From NCBI GenBank assembly GCA_019925095.2, contig CM034401.1:6421838-6485837 (forward strand): a stretch of 64,000 bases of DNA, given 5' to 3'. Position numbers and translations under genes: made by a program. Within the stretch, counting starts at the first letter, position 1, and each line of letters opens with the position of its first letter. Source of the stretch: Dendrolimus kikuchii (taxonomy: Eukaryota > Arthropoda > Insecta > Lepidoptera > Lasiocampidae). A model generated the notes under the pieces. The model was not told the origin of the DNA. It ran no database searches and saw only the letters and a program-made list of their open reading frames with translations. This document shows, in pieces, positions 46,484 to 58,694 of this stretch.

Positions 46484-47002
46484 GAAGCTTTTCAATTAGT
46501 CGACAGAGTGCAACGTGGGCAATATCCGTCTTTAGTGATGGTTTGGTGGGGTGTTAACTATGAAGGAGTGACTGAGCCATATTTTTGTGAAAAAGGTATC
46601 AAAACATCGGCACAAGTATACTAAGATACCATTTTTAAGAAGGTAGTTAAGTCCCTTAACAACACCATGTTGAATAACCAAGAATGCTCCTTCCAGCAAG
46701 ACTCGGCGCCGGGTCATAAAGCTCGGTCCACGCAGGCTTGTTTGGAAACGAACGTTTCGGACTTCATCAGAGCTGAAGACTGGCTGTCGTCTAGTCCCGA
46801 TCTTAATCCGCTGGATTATGATTTATGGTCAGTTTTAGAGAGTATGGCTTGCTCTAAACGCCATCATAATTTGGAGTCCCTAAAACAATCCATACGATTG
46901 GCAGTGAAGAATTTTCCCATGGAAAGAGTGCGTGCTTCTATTGATAACTGGCCTTAACGTTTAAAGGACTATATTGCAGCCAATGGAGACCACTTCGAAT
47001 AA
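46484..47002 (+). pseudogene. Mariner-like transposase, C-terminal half (DD37D type)
   Basis: The frame reads VDRVQRGQYPSLVMVWWGVN, then an in-frame TAA (46622), then SFQQDSAPGHKA, SPDLNPLDYDLW, a second TAA (46955), and RLKDYIAANGDHFE with the final TAA at 47000-47002. Between the Asp of QQD and the Asp of LDY there are 37 residues, the spacing of DD37D mariner/maT elements known from insects. The N-terminal DNA-binding half is absent and no terminal repeats were found. Two premature stops make it inactive, but few frameshifts suggest moderate age. Confidence 0.8.
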
Positions 47003-47149
47003 GCTTTTTATATTTTAAATTGTTTTATATTTATGTATTAAACTAACACACTGTAAAACTTATAAATGTTATTTGCAATAGAAAAAAAAATCTTTATTAC
47101 AATATTTATGGCAAGACTAGGTATAAAAGAAAGTCGTGTTAGTTACACT

Positions 47150-47403
47150 ATTTATTATTTAACTCAAGAACGGCTGTACCAATTTGGCTGAAAATTGGTG
47201 GGGAGCTAGCGTAGAACTAGGAGACGGACATAGGATACTTTTTATCCCGTTGGAACCGGTAAGTGGCGCTGAGATCGGGTTCCAGAATCCTCCTAATCAC
47301 CTGGAGCGATTTTGGTGATTTTTTTTTGTGTATTTGAGTGGGTGTCCCCGGATGGTTTAAATCCACAATTGGAACCGGTAGATGGCGCTGCCGGGGCCGC
47401 TAG
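47150..47403 (+). mobile_element. Helitron-like short element
   Basis: Contains CTCAAGAACGGCTGTACCAA, CATAGGATACTTTTTATCCCG and two GGAACCGGTA(A/G)(A/G)TGGCGCTG blocks, and ends GGGGCCGCTAG before T. The 5' end is unclear. Confidence 0.45.
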
Positions 47404-47967
47404 TATCCAATAAACTATACTCGTAAATCACATTACAATTTCAACAAGACGTTAAAATCCATCTGTTCTTATGAAAACAAATGTGTATTAAATAAAAACA
47501 AGCACTCTTCGTTATTAAAATAGAATTATTAATAAAAGGTGAATAAAACGGATTCAATTTGACTGAGCACTCTGATGGATGATTACAAATCGCAACTTTG
47601 TGAACATTCAATGCTTTCACATTGAATCATACTTTATAAATTTTTCCTACATAATCAAAGAGCGGACTGTGCTGATGTATGGCTTCATCGCGTTTAATAT
47701 TAAAAGCTACTAGCATAACTTTATTCATTATTTAAGAGATTCTTTTTTATAATTTTACTTATTGGCTTTGGATGAATTTTGTTTGAAATATTTTAAGTTT
47801 TTATTGGCATGCAAAATGAATATCACGAATGACATGGTTCATTAAAAGATGAGCTTTCAAAAGCTCCTAAATCCTACATGACTAGATGATGTGACAAGTT
47901 TACTCTTGCTTTTTGACATTGTGGCACTTATATAAATACATTTTAGTATTTTTTTTAAATTTGGATA

Positions 47968-48095
47968 GATAAATAGATAACACTTTATTGTACACCAATA
48001 CAAACATGAACTTAAGGAGTAAAATTATATCTAGTTATGTACAAAGGGCGGTCTTATCGCTAAAAAACGATCACTTCTGGACAACCCCAGGAATA
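47968..48095 (-). repeat. Family D repeat, reverse copy
   Basis: GGATAGATAAATAGATAACACTTTATTGTACACCAATACAAACATG, then GGGCGGTCTTATCGCTAAAAAACGATC. It is an uninterrupted version of the element split at 33.8 kb. Confidence 0.7.
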
Positions 48096-48174
48096 AATTG
48101 AGATGATAATAGCGATGGTGGTATACGTAACATATAGTACGAGCTACTTATATTTTAATAATAAATACATAAAT

Positions 48175-48282
<108 letters not shown>

Positions 48283-48394
48283 TATATGCAAAAATTTTAT
48301 ATATGACATAGATATATACTTAATATACATACCATACAAATACATATCTACAAAATATATAAATGTTAAATTTGTGCGACTAGTAAACATAATT

Positions 48395-48525
48395 AAAACT
48401 GCATTTTAACGGTTTAAGCGCGACATTTTATTTGATTTTATTTCGACGTTTCGAGCACTTTTCAATAGCCGTGATCACGTTAAAGTGCCGCGCGTAAAAC
48501 CGTTAACACGTAGTTTTATTTAAAA
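48395..48525. mobile_element. Short MITE with about 28-bp inverted ends
   Basis: TAAAACTGCATTTTAACGG and GCCGCGCGTAAAACCGTTAACACG form near-complementary ends of a unit of about 130 bp. Single ends of the same kind lie at 16.6 and 52.57 kb. Confidence 0.55.
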
Positions 48526-48648
48526 TATGTTTTACTGTTTTATTTCGTTTCTTTTTCAGTGGTAGTAGAATTCGCCACAAAGACAGGCAAAGGATTCTTA
48601 GTCCATATAGCCAATTCTGATGTATAAGTCTTCGTATAGTAACACAGT

Positions 48649-48867
48649 TGTATTATAGACTACAACCGACGCCATTCAACGGAGTTCTTCTGAAAACTCG
48701 AAAGGCCACATTTGACTATATATTTCACTTTTCTCACAAAAACACATAATTACTACTCAAAAACTATCAATATCCTACAACTATTGTTCATTTTAGAGTA
48801 AATTTAGACATTTTTAGAAAATAAAACGGCACAGCGCATCTCCTTTCAGTTCCCACCAAAAACTCGT
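48649..48867 (-). mobile_element. SINE-like family G, reverse copy lacking its 3' tail
   Basis: CACATAATTACTACTCAAAAAC, CTACAACTATTGTTCATTTTAG and CCTTTCAGTTCCCACC match 19.5 and 35.2 kb. Homology ends at TACAAC, before the GGCCTAG tail. Confidence 0.65.
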
Positions 48868-49326
48868 TTCTCTTTCATTCTTAACTGTTTTGGTCCAATT
48901 TTTTTATATAATAAAACGTCAAAAGCAAGAGAAGAAATACCAGTGGTGCCATCTAATTATGGAGAATTGAGGAGTTTTTCAAAGTTGCATTTTGTATTGT
49001 CATTCCTATTATTTTTTCACGTTACAAGTTATGCATATTCACTGAAAAAGTTAAACAAGTCAAGCGACAATGAATGCTATTAAGTTTAATACAACTTAAT
49101 TGGCTTATTATATAAATAAAAGTCTATCTTTTATATGCCAAAACAGCTACAGATGGCGGCTTTGTGCAATTCTCCAATTTCTTTAACAAGCACTTGGATG
49201 TTCGCCAAAACAACAGACCTTATAATATTGAATTGAATTTAAGATTTAAATGCGCTTTAATTGTTTTGTACTTTTGATTAAAAGGACGCTACGCAGATAA
49301 TATTTAGTGTTAATGTTGTTAAGGAT

Positions 49327-49448
49327 TTAGGCTGGTGTGCAGACACATTTAATTGGCAGTTAAAATAAAATAATCGCTATTTAACCATACAGTATTAGCG
49401 ATTATTTTATTTTAATCATCGGTTGAATATCCATGCACACCAGCCTTA
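49327..49448. mobile_element. Harbinger/Tourist-like foldback MITE, TTA TSD
   Basis: GGCTGGTGTGCA and TGCACACCAGCC are perfect terminal inverted repeats, flanked on both sides by TTA (49327-49329 and 49446-49448). Inner arms TAAAATAAAATAATCGCTA and AGCGATTATTTTATTTTA are also complementary, so the 116-bp unit can fold along most of its length. Confidence 0.7.
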
Positions 49449-50842
49449 GTGGTAGATTTTTTTTTAATCGATAGACAAATACATATTGTATATCCTCAAA
49501 TTAAGCAAGTTACACTTGTGTTACAAGGGACTACTCCCAGGCCGATCCCAGACACTCAGACCATAGTAAATAGCCGACAAAATTCGTTTCCAAGTTTTAT
49601 CATACCAACATTACTCTTTTATTAATAAGTCATACGAGGTTTATGGACTCGTTATTAAAAGTTAAGAAACACTATTCAAAATCGTATTTGGAACGCGATT
49701 ATGAATAACACTTTTTTTACACAATTTTAACGAGCCTATAAACCATGTACAGCTATTATGAATAAGAGGTCACTATATTATCCAAATGACCCTTGTCTCA
49801 AGATCACATCTTGGCTACAAATCCTGAGTACCTATCTAAATTAGGTACATTTAACACATCATGGCGGCAAAGGAAAATATGGTGAGGAGACTTAGCCTTC
49901 TAAATTGACGGAACGTAAAACGCGTATCCATTTCCTCATTCTGGCACCATATCAGAAATAAAATAATCAGAAAAATATTTTCACTAGTTTGAAAGTACAC
50001 ATAATAAAAAAAAATTAACAAACATAAAACACACTAATAATACCAATAGAGTAAGATACACGACTCAAGAGCTTCCATCTACTAAGTCCCGTAGGACTAC
50101 AAAATAACTCCTTGTAACCGAATATTATCTTGCAAAAGTTGGCAGCGAATCTTGAGGAGGAAAAAGCAAAATAACTTACAATAAACGTACAAGTATTTGT
50201 CAAAAGATCCTCCTAACAATATATTTGTTCGGATCTGTAACGCGCAAACTTTTGCAGTTTCCCCGAGCACAGTCCTCCCTTGAGAGGCACGTCTGATTTG
50301 GATTACGGTAAATCTTAAGCCAAATCAAACGATGTCACTCGAAATCTATGCTTCCAATGTTTGGAATAGCGGCCATCTTTCTAAAACTATGTTATTTGCT
50401 TTGCATTATGGTAGGGGTAGTCGCCTTATGTTCGATTCCCAGTCAAAACAGATGGCAATCTATAAGTAGACTGTTCGTTAAATCGTGGTAGCTTTAAGCA
50501 CTTTAGCTTGAATTTTCTTTGAGAAACATATTATTATATAATATTACTGAATTTTGTATAATATACAGATTTTCTGGAAGAAAGGAGACGGGGATTTTCG
50601 GACCAAAAAAATGGGTTGAGATAATTATAGCTAAAAAAAATGAAAAACGAATTTCAATATAGGCCCTAAATTCTATTTAGAAGACGAGAAATCGGAAATG
50701 TACAGTTACAAATAAAATAAGTTAGGTATCAATTACTGTAATCGATTTATATGAATAAATATCAACAATTAATAACATAAAAACATTTACACCGTACGAT
50801 TGATTCATTCAAAATAACTAAACCTACTACAATTATAGAAAA
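49449..50842. other. Non-coding stretch
   Basis: No gene recognised. TATGTTCGATTCCCAGTC near 50430 resembles a pol III B box and may be a SINE relic. Confidence 0.35.
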
Positions 50843-51100
50843 CTAGCTTCTGCCCGTGACTTCGTCCACATGGAATAGTTAAAAAAAGTAAGTAACACCC
50901 CCCCCCCCCCCTATTTTGAATCACTCTTCATTGGTGCTCCGCTTCTATTGGTCTTAGCGTGATGTTATATAGACTATAGCCTTCCTCAATAAATGGGCTA
51001 TCTAACACTAAAAGAATTTTTCAAATCGGACTAGTAGTTCCTGAGATTAGCGCGTTCAAACAAACAAACAAACTCTTCAGCTTTATATATTAGTATAAGA
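50843..51100 (-). mobile_element. Helitron-like / Lep1-type element, complete ends
   Basis: The minus strand starts TCTTATACTAATATATAAAGC after A and ends GGGCAGAAGCTAG before T (258 bp). A run of 14 C at 50898-50911 lies inside. It directly abuts a LINE fragment at 51101. Confidence 0.65.
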
Positions 51101-51560
51101 TATCTTTAGACGCATCACTATCTTTAGTCCACCTTTGCGCAAGACAGTCTTAGGCAGCACTTCACCCATTCCACGAATGATTAAACTATACAACAAATAT
51201 AGCTCCACTTTAGATATATTTGCCAATTCACTACCTAAGTTTCGCCGAATATTGCACAATATGCTTCCATCTAATACTTTATAATTATCGTTACTAACTT
51301 ACTTCTTATTTTTTATTTTTTTATAATCCTCATTTACTCGTATATTATAAATGTGAGTTTGCGTATTTACATAAATTTGTGTCTAAATTTGTTTATCCTA
51401 ATTTTATCTAATTTTTTTTTTTCTTTCTCACAACCTAAGCTGTGTTTGTTTGTAATAGGTTACACACTAACCTTAGTATTGTACTTTTAAATTGTCTCCT
51501 ACAATGTTATGGTGTAGTAACTGTAAACAAACCAAATAAATAAAAAAAAAAAAAAAAAAA
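51101..51560 (+). mobile_element. LINE 3' end with poly(A)
   Basis: A C-terminal frame (51108-51284) is followed by an AT-rich 3' untranslated region of about 255 bp and a run of A at about 51542-51560. The 5' side is cut exactly at the Helitron-like element. Confidence 0.6.
51108..51284 (+). pseudogene. LINE polyprotein C-terminus (SPIPRMIKLYN type)
   Basis: A 58-codon frame: RRITIFSPPLRKTVLG, STSPIPRMIKLYNKYSS, LDIFANSLPKFRRIL, then stop. The P-IPR-I-LYN followed by a D-F--S---FR motif is a familiar ending of insect LINE polymerase proteins. The clade is not certain. No frameshift is seen. Confidence 0.6.
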
Positions 51561-51892
51561 CTGTTAAGGCCAGGAAGAGTGGAGCGCTACGGGCGATGCA
51601 GTACGTCATATACCGTCCGGTGATGCATATATTAGACACATAGGTACTTGTAATAACGTCAAATAAATCTCATCTAATCGTATTATAACAATCCACTAAT
51701 CATTGAAGTACCTTACAACCAAAACGAACCTACAATATCAACAAAGACAGAAATCTTAAAATCACTCTCATCTTTTTACAAATTGGGCCCAATAATGTAT
51801 GAAAGCTTATCCATTTCCTTTCTTTTAATGATAATACCGTGTCTTGTTTTCTGTGTTTTCATTTCTTCATAATATGCGACAAAGTATATTAG

Positions 51893-52008
51893 CTAGATAG
51901 ATAGATAACACTTTATTGTACATTTGTACACCAATACTAAAATGAACTTACAGACTAAAACTATATACCTACCTAATTATGCATAAGGAGCGGTCTTATC
52001 GCTAAAAA
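51893..52008 (-). repeat. Family D repeat, reverse copy
   Basis: TAGATAGATAGATAACACTTTATTG, then GAGCGGTCTTATCGCTAAAAATAG. It lies 14 bp before a family E copy, and D and E may form one composite unit. Confidence 0.65.
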
Positions 52009-52022
52009 TAGGAACCGAAGGA

Positions 52023-52338
52023 ATCCGTGCAGGAACGGAAAAAGGATACAATTTCCTGCAGCCGGGTGGCCTGTCGCAAAGAGGCGACAAAACAACCCAC
52101 AGCGAGGTGGTAGGGCATGTGCCCGACTGCACGGCTACCACCCCTGGTCTAGAGTATGCCGCCATATCAACCTTGAGTTGTGTTCCGGCATTAGTGACCA
52201 GGTTCCAGTCTCCCTCAAGAGAGCAGCAGCGCATTTGTAGCACCTCTTGTGTTGCAAATGTTCATAGGCGATGGTAACCGCTTTCCATCAAGTGGGCCAT
52301 CTGCCTGTTTGCTGGACTCATGCAATAAAAAATAAAAG
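52023..52338 (+). mobile_element. Family E short interspersed element
   Basis: Near-complete copy, closely similar to 21587-21899, from TCCGTGCAGGAACGG to the A-rich tail. Confidence 0.7.
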
Positions 52339-52564
52339 AAAAGCGATCTCTTCAAGAGAACCACGTTTATATTTATTATATTCTATTATCTTTCTCGCAT
52401 AATATGCAATAACTAAGTGGTGATGATAAAGACGTCGCGTCGTGTGAAATACATTAATCTGCTTTGGACACACGTTAAGCGTAACGAATATACTGTCCGC
52501 GTCCCTAACGTTAAGGTACCTATAGGTTATAAATGATCATTATATCGAGAAACAACCTTAAATG

Positions 52565-52640
52565 ACTACCGCGCTTAAAACCGTTAAAACATAGTTTTAT
52601 TATGTATACAAGTCGCGAAAACTTAAGAAAATATTAAATG
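52565..52640 (+). repeat. Inverted-repeat relic, opposite orientation to 16.6 kb
   Basis: ACCGCGCTTAAAACCGTTAAAAC, then ATAGTTTTATT, then GTATACAAGTCGCGAAAACTTAA. The terminal part is inverted relative to 16.6 kb although the adjoining sequence has the same direction. Confidence 0.5.
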
Positions 52641-54128
52641 ACTATTTAACCATTTATCTACCATGTATAAACAATGTGCGTTAAAGCATCTAAATGTAAA
52701 TAAGGGTTGGTCGTCCTCAGATAAAATTGAACGGCCAAAAGTCGCCTCTAAATGTAATAGTAAAAGCCCAGCAATGGAACAAATGAACTGATATAATGCT
52801 ATCATGAAAAACTCGAGCTTTTACATTCGGCTAAGGAATCAATCCGGGAACATCGTGATCAGCCAACGAAGCTCATTGAATTGCCTTTTCTGATCCCTCG
52901 CAAAATCTGACGCTATTTGCATGTATCAGGGAGATATGTCGCGTGCTTTCCGAAGCGGGGCTGGGATTAGGACGTATAATATGTAAATTACATAATTCCT
53001 TTTACATTTTGCGTGAACTGTGTATGTAAGATAATTTTACCCTGTCTTATATAAGGCAGACAAATAGCCTAACAGAGTTAATACGATGCCACGAGGATCC
53101 AGTAATGTGCAAATCTGGACACATTAAACTCGCTCCTAAAAAGTGTTATCTATTATAGCTATAGAATCTCATTGGATAAGTAAATTTTAATAGAAGTGTA
53201 CCAAAATAATATAAATTCAATAATACGGTATTTCACTATGTCTTAGAATAAATGTATGAATGCATAAAATACATAGTTAGCTCCATATGAAATCGAAATA
53301 TGCTAATTAGAATTCATAAAAATGAGTTATATTTATTACATTTCGTTTTAAAGTTTCAATATTTTTTATCGGTTCCACAAGCACGCGAAACGGTAGCCGC
53401 TAATGCCGCCATAGTGTGATGTCACTGTATTATAAACAATAACAAACTACGAGAATTATTCTCGGAGAATACTATGTACATAATATTTAAATAATCAGTA
53501 ACAACATTATACGTCTCTTGATTTTCTGACTTCGATTCTGTTATCCGGTTTCTCCAACATTGATTTATATTTGTATTATATCTTATATTAAAGTATAAAA
53601 TTTAACACGCTTTTATTTATGCTGGTAGTATAAATTTGCCAAGAATAAGTTCCGACTTGTGTTCTGTCGAACTAAGAAGTTTTTAAACTGCGATGTAAGT
53701 ATTTCTAGTGGCCTAATTCCCTTTACAAATTTAACAAACGCGAATCTGTAAATGTTTACAAAATAAATATACTGATTGTTACAGGTCTGGAGGAATCTTC
53801 TGTGACGACACAATAGGTTCTGTTCAACTCAAACGAGACCAAAGTATTTTAGTGGAGTTTGTCCAGAGCATAAAGCCCGATGAACCTCAATTTGTTTTAT
53901 TATTTCATAATCTTTGATTATACTCATAGATGAAGACGGACAGGTTTTTACTCAAAATATTACATTTATTTGATGAGTCCTTAAAAATATAAGTATTACT
54001 TATATACCCAAAATCAAGATAAAAGTAAGTTATGGTATGAACTTGATATGGAAGAATAACAGTGTCCAAATGTTGTGAAGTTGCTGTAGTGAAACTGCTG
54101 ATTAAACTCTTGTTGCTGGTCTTCTTGG
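52641..54128. other. Non-coding stretch
   Basis: No gene or repeat recognised. Confidence 0.4.
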
Positions 54129-54473
54129 TTGAAGAACTCCAAATACAGCAACAATAGCAGAGAAAAAATTAGACGAGCAGGCGAGGCCAGTAATAGAAAA
54201 ACAATTTGGAATAAACATTATAGTGGTCTATATGTTTTAAAAGAATGTCTGATGATTGCCACATCACCTGATGTGATTGAAAGCATAACCACTTTTGAAA
54301 TCCAGTGTCTCATTAGTGAAAAAACTGCAGAAAACTGTGTGAATAAAACGGTGTTATTACAAATAAGCATTTTAAACAACTATAAGTACAAATATAATGC
54401 ACTGGTGCAAATCAAAGTTATTTTAGTGTTTTTAGTGGTTTTGGTGAATGAAATCATCAGATGTCATGAATAA
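54129..54473 (+). other. Unrecognised 114-residue open frame
   Basis: Starts at a non-ATG codon. It contains CLMIATSPDVIESITTFEIQ and a hydrophobic end (VILVFLVVLVNEII). Composition is less skewed than chance AT frames here, and the surrounding 1.5 kb has no known repeat, so it could be an exon or part of a long 3' untranslated region. No splice signal or family match was found. Confidence 0.2.
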
Positions 54474-54479
54474 AAGTTG

Positions 54480-55740
54480 TCTATTGTTATCAATATGTTA
54501 TATGATTATTAGTGAGAGTCATTTTCTTTTAAAAATTATAATTTTCCCATTTTATATATGTGTAACAAATTAAATATGTAGTTTACTATTTACATGGTTT
54601 TTTATTTTCATATCCATATAGTATAGTGCAACTATGTAGGTCTGAGCACAAAGTTTTTTTTCAGCAAAAAAAAAAATAATTTCTTTAAAAACATATTAAT
54701 GGCCGATTCCTATATAGTTATTCTATTTATTAACTTGTCTTATCACTGGTTAAATCTTGATATTACTTATATGGAGTATATGTCATATTTTAACTAAAAT
54801 AAAGTTATTAGCGGTCAGTAAGCTATAGAAACCGGCCATAAATAGTTCCTACATCTTGAATTTAGTGCTAAGTAAAACAAAATGACTTTTTAATATTTTT
54901 TTATAGGAATGTGTGTAGTACCTTTTATTGTTTTATAACAAGTTTCTAAACAATTGTCTATCGATTAAACTATTTTAAAGCTATATAATAATAATCATCT
55001 CAGTACAAAATTTGAAAATATGTAGTTTAAGTGAAAATATTCTAAAGAAATAAAACACATCATAATTTAAAGTATTTTTATTTAATGAGTGTTTTGCAAT
55101 CTTGCAAGTGTATCAATGAGCAGGCTGTCTTTATACATAAGTAAATCTAACATGCCTATCAAATTTAAATTTATAACAATATAATTTTAGCATGCTAAAT
55201 TTTCAAAGTGTATATATCACTCTCTTAACATGTATTCTTAGACTGGCTATGCTTTGTCTCTTTATCTTCTTCAATTGTAAGCTTGAATCCAGGAGAAACA
55301 CTCATGAGATCTCAAGAAAATAAACCCGCTTTGAGATATAAAAAATCCAAGATGCTTAAACTTCCTATCAGCTAAAATACATGTATAGGTATAATACATG
55401 TATTTTTCCTCCAAACATTTTATAAAACTTGCTATATTCCCACAAGTTCACATCGCTTATCCTACCTGCATATCCAGCAGACACACACGTTACAGACCAT
55501 CAAGTGCACACGCTTGCTTGTACTTTCTTCAGATATTTTTAAGGTGAAGTGGCAGTACAAAGAGTTAATTTGAAAGGTGTCTTTTGTAGTTGTCTGCTTT
55601 TGTGTACGTCTAAATTTTGCTTTCAAATGAATTGCGTAATAATCTTGGCTTAGAAAACTTGAATAGTTTTATTAACCTCATTTTTATGGGCGAAATAGTC
55701 TCTTCTGTAAGTAAATTCCTCGACTTAGGAACACTTTACT
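54480..55740. other. AT-rich non-coding stretch
   Basis: No repeat or gene recognised. It could be 3' untranslated or intronic. Confidence 0.35.
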
Positions 55741-55743
55741 CTC

Positions 55744-55932
55744 TTACGAGACCCTCAACGTTCTCATGTTGTTTCTTGTTATTATTCCAGTAACCGTATA
55801 AAATACTAGAAGACTTAAAATAGTCTGTATCACAGCTCTGCATAAATAAAACATAGTACTGCGGACTACTGTGTTGTTGTTTACATACAGTTGACAGTAA
55901 AATGTTTGTTTATAGGATAGTGACATCATCAA
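55744..55932 (-). other. Possible first coding exon, single-pass membrane protein
   Basis: Three ATG codons in series open a 62-residue frame with one hydrophobic segment (AVIQTILSLLVFYTVTGII, about residues 33-51), as in type II membrane proteins. Near its end the minus strand reads GTCTCGTAAGAG, a good GTAAGA donor match. I found no partner exon and do not recognise the protein, so this is only a candidate. Confidence 0.25.
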
Positions 55933-56253
55933 AATGGTGGACAGCGTTTTTGCGCAGGCTTGTCAGATTTAAAATTTAAATGCCATTTTAAAGCACTTAA
56001 AGATTTCATAAAATAAAAATAAAAATTCCAGTAGCTTATTATTACCAAAGGATCGATTTAAGCCACATTCCAAAAAATGGTGTAATACCGTATTGATAAT
56101 AAGATATGTTTCAATGGAAAAATAATATGTAGGTACTAAAAATGACTATTGCTAAACGTAAATTTGAAAGGTTTCTAAATCCTACACGACTAGATGGCGT
56201 CACATGTCATTTTCTCTCGGTTTTAACCGACTTTAAAAACAGGAGTACTGCAA
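55933..56253. other. Short unassigned stretch
   Basis: AAATCCTACACGACTAGATGGCGTCACA (about 56176) resembles AAATCCTACATGACTAGATGATGTGACA near 47867, which indicates a small shared repeat. Confidence 0.4.
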
Positions 56254-56474
56254 CTATAGTCAAGGTGGCGAAGTCCGTCAATGGGATAAGTTCATACACC
56301 CCTCGTTTTTCACTTTTTTTAAACGGAATTTAAATCAAACTACAATCTGAAGACATAATGCAATTATGTCTTAGCTTCACTGATTGATTTGCTGTCGTCG
56401 TAACTATTTAAAACCGGAAATAATAAAAGGTTTATGGAGTTCCTCTACTGACGGACTTCGCCATCTCGACTATA
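56254..56474. mobile_element. MITE with 27-bp inverted ends
   Basis: CTATAGTCAAGGTGGCGAAG, then TCCGTCA at 56254-56280, mirrored by TGACGGACTTCGCCATCTCG, then ACTATA, with two mismatches. The interior is non-coding and T-rich. The open frame crossing its right edge is not a gene. Confidence 0.6.
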
Positions 56475-56960
56475 TAGAATTTTTTATATTTTACTTTGTA
56501 CTAACTTCAAGATGTAGAAAAATATTTATTTTTCTTTTTTTATTATTTTTGAAATCGGTGTCATTATTGCAAAACTTTATTGACCTATTATCACCTCAAA
56601 CATATTTTGTATTAGTCTTACTAAGTATTAGAAATATATATTTAAACAAAGTATCAAAACTTTTAGGACAAATAAGTTGTCACAGATGTAATACTATTAT
56701 AATAATAGGTAAAATTATAATAAATTGACATCTAGCGAATATAGCGAAACTAACCATCAAGACAACACATTAAAGTAGTACTAGGATTATCATTCCCAGT
56801 GTTCTTCTTCTGCGGGGTAATATAATTATGTTTATTGTTACAAATATTATTAATGTATAATTACGTATTTCTGAAAAAATGTAAATTAGGATATTTTTTC
56901 AAAATTACATAAATGCCATGCCATTGACAGATTTTTTAATATTTAAGCCTTTGTCTATTA
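56475..56960. other. AT-rich non-coding stretch
   Basis: Nothing recognised beyond AT-rich open frames. Confidence 0.4.
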
Positions 56961-57288
56961 CTAGTGGTAATCCGTGGTCGAAATTTGTTTAAATTATAAG
57001 TTTGAACATTATTAATGTTCTGTTGTCAAAGACTATACTTCTATAATCACAGATTTCGCCAAGGCTGCACTGTTTACTTGACTTTAACATTAAACAAAAG
57101 GTTATATACTCGCGTGTGTGTGTCAAATACATTGTAGTGTGTGTAATGTTTTTTTTATTGCTTTAATGTATTTTTTATGCATAATGTTAAAAAAACATTA
57201 GCATTCTGCACTCTAATATAAACTATTAGTGTGCGAAATTTTCTTAAAAAGGGGTACAAAGTTTTTGCTTCACGTACTAATATGTAGA
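56961..57288 (-). mobile_element. Helitron-like family H, copy 3
   Basis: The minus strand begins TCTACATATTAGTACGTGAAGC after A and ends CCACTAG before T (328 bp). The interior matches 38.5 and 41.7 kb. Confidence 0.8.
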
Positions 57289-57764
57289 TTAAGAAGTTCA
57301 ATACTTTAATAATTTTTAAACGCGGTCAAAATCAATTGACGGTATGTTTCTGTATGGAAAGATAACTCAATTTATCTCGTCTATTGTACATACGTATCTG
57401 TCATTAAGAAGAACTGGAAAATTACCAAGCTGAGTTCTCGAAATATGCATATGCAAGTGTTGTAGTTCCGTCGGAAGTAATTTTTTAGCCGGCGCTCACG
57501 TGTTTTATCCTACAAGCGTGGCTAATCTGCACCTAATGTTACCAGACTTCTCAACTTGCTCGTAGTGTTCTGATTTTTAGGAGGATTTAATAAATAATTT
57601 CATTAATCTAAGACAAAATATTCACTACACACATTTTAACGTTTCAAAGATTTGCCAGAGTGTATGTTTTGTATTTCCTCTACAAAATATTTTTCATTAG
57701 GTATTATTCAAAAATTTCTACTCTAAAGTGTCGTACGTTAGTACTGTACCGTTTAACCTTTTTA

Positions 57765-57957
57765 GTCGTCATTTATACATACATACATACATACATAACT
57801 TCACGCCAGTTCCCTTGCGGGGTAGGCACGAACAACAGAGTGCCATTTAGGCTTATTCTTACACACCTCACTTGCCTCTTTGACATTCATAACTCTTGTC
57901 ATGCAAGCTCGTCTGTTCTTAAGGCTCCTGACATCACCTTCTTCTGTCGTCATTTAT
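57765..57957 (-). mobile_element. Family A LINE 3' end, 12-bp TSD
   Basis: 57777-57945 is flanked by GTCGTCATTTAT (57765-57776 and 57946-57957). The (CATA)n tail on the plus strand comes first, then the C-terminal frame in reverse. The copy is truncated after about 168 bp. Confidence 0.85.
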
Positions 57958-58694
57958 GTTACGAAATATAATATTTTCAAATAGAAACGTAGAATGCGTG
58001 GATTAATTGTTACAGTACACATTGACACGCTAGTAACGCTACGCATCCAGGAAATTTTCAATGTGTCGAAGAAAATAGTATTAGTAAAACCTTTAAGATG
58101 AAATGAAAAATATAAATAGTTTCTATAAAAATTACTTCAATGTTTTTATATTTTTGTATCAAGTTAGTAATGTTAGATACTAAAATATAAAATCGACTTG
58201 TTGCTCTCTTTCAAATATTTCTTCTACCAACTTGAAAACAAATACGTATAAAAATTAGCCATAATAATACAAAGTGAATTGGTTTGTATGTTGGTTTGTT
58301 CTGTGCGATATTAGTAATAAAATTTTGTAAGCATTACCTTATTTACGTTTAGTTAGTTATTCGTATTATTTTAAATTACGTTTTTATATATTTATTCGAT
58401 TTTCATTTAAACATTATTGAACGCGTGTTTTTTGGACCTTTTAGTTAGTTATTTTTAGCAATGTGTCTGGCAATACTATTTGCACCCAAAGCTTTCAACT
58501 CGCCTTCCTTCCGTCTCTATTTACGCGCCGTGGACCTAAACGAGGGCACTCCGAGTAAATGACGACCACCGCCATTTTGGTAACGACAGGTGCCGTGCTG
58601 CCAGTGTTCGTGTGACTCATATGAAGTCACTTCCTTTATTGCGGACTAAATTTATGTAGTGGTAATGCGTATTAATATACGATTGCGTATAGCA
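57958..58694. other. Non-coding stretch
   Basis: A GC-richer patch at 58490-58620 (GCGCCGTGGACCTAAACG) has no open frame of note. Confidence 0.35.

Noticed and set aside
56384..56728. 114-codon plus-strand open frame
   Set aside because: It starts inside a MITE arm, continues into AT-rich DNA, and has the Phe/Ile/Leu composition of chance frames.
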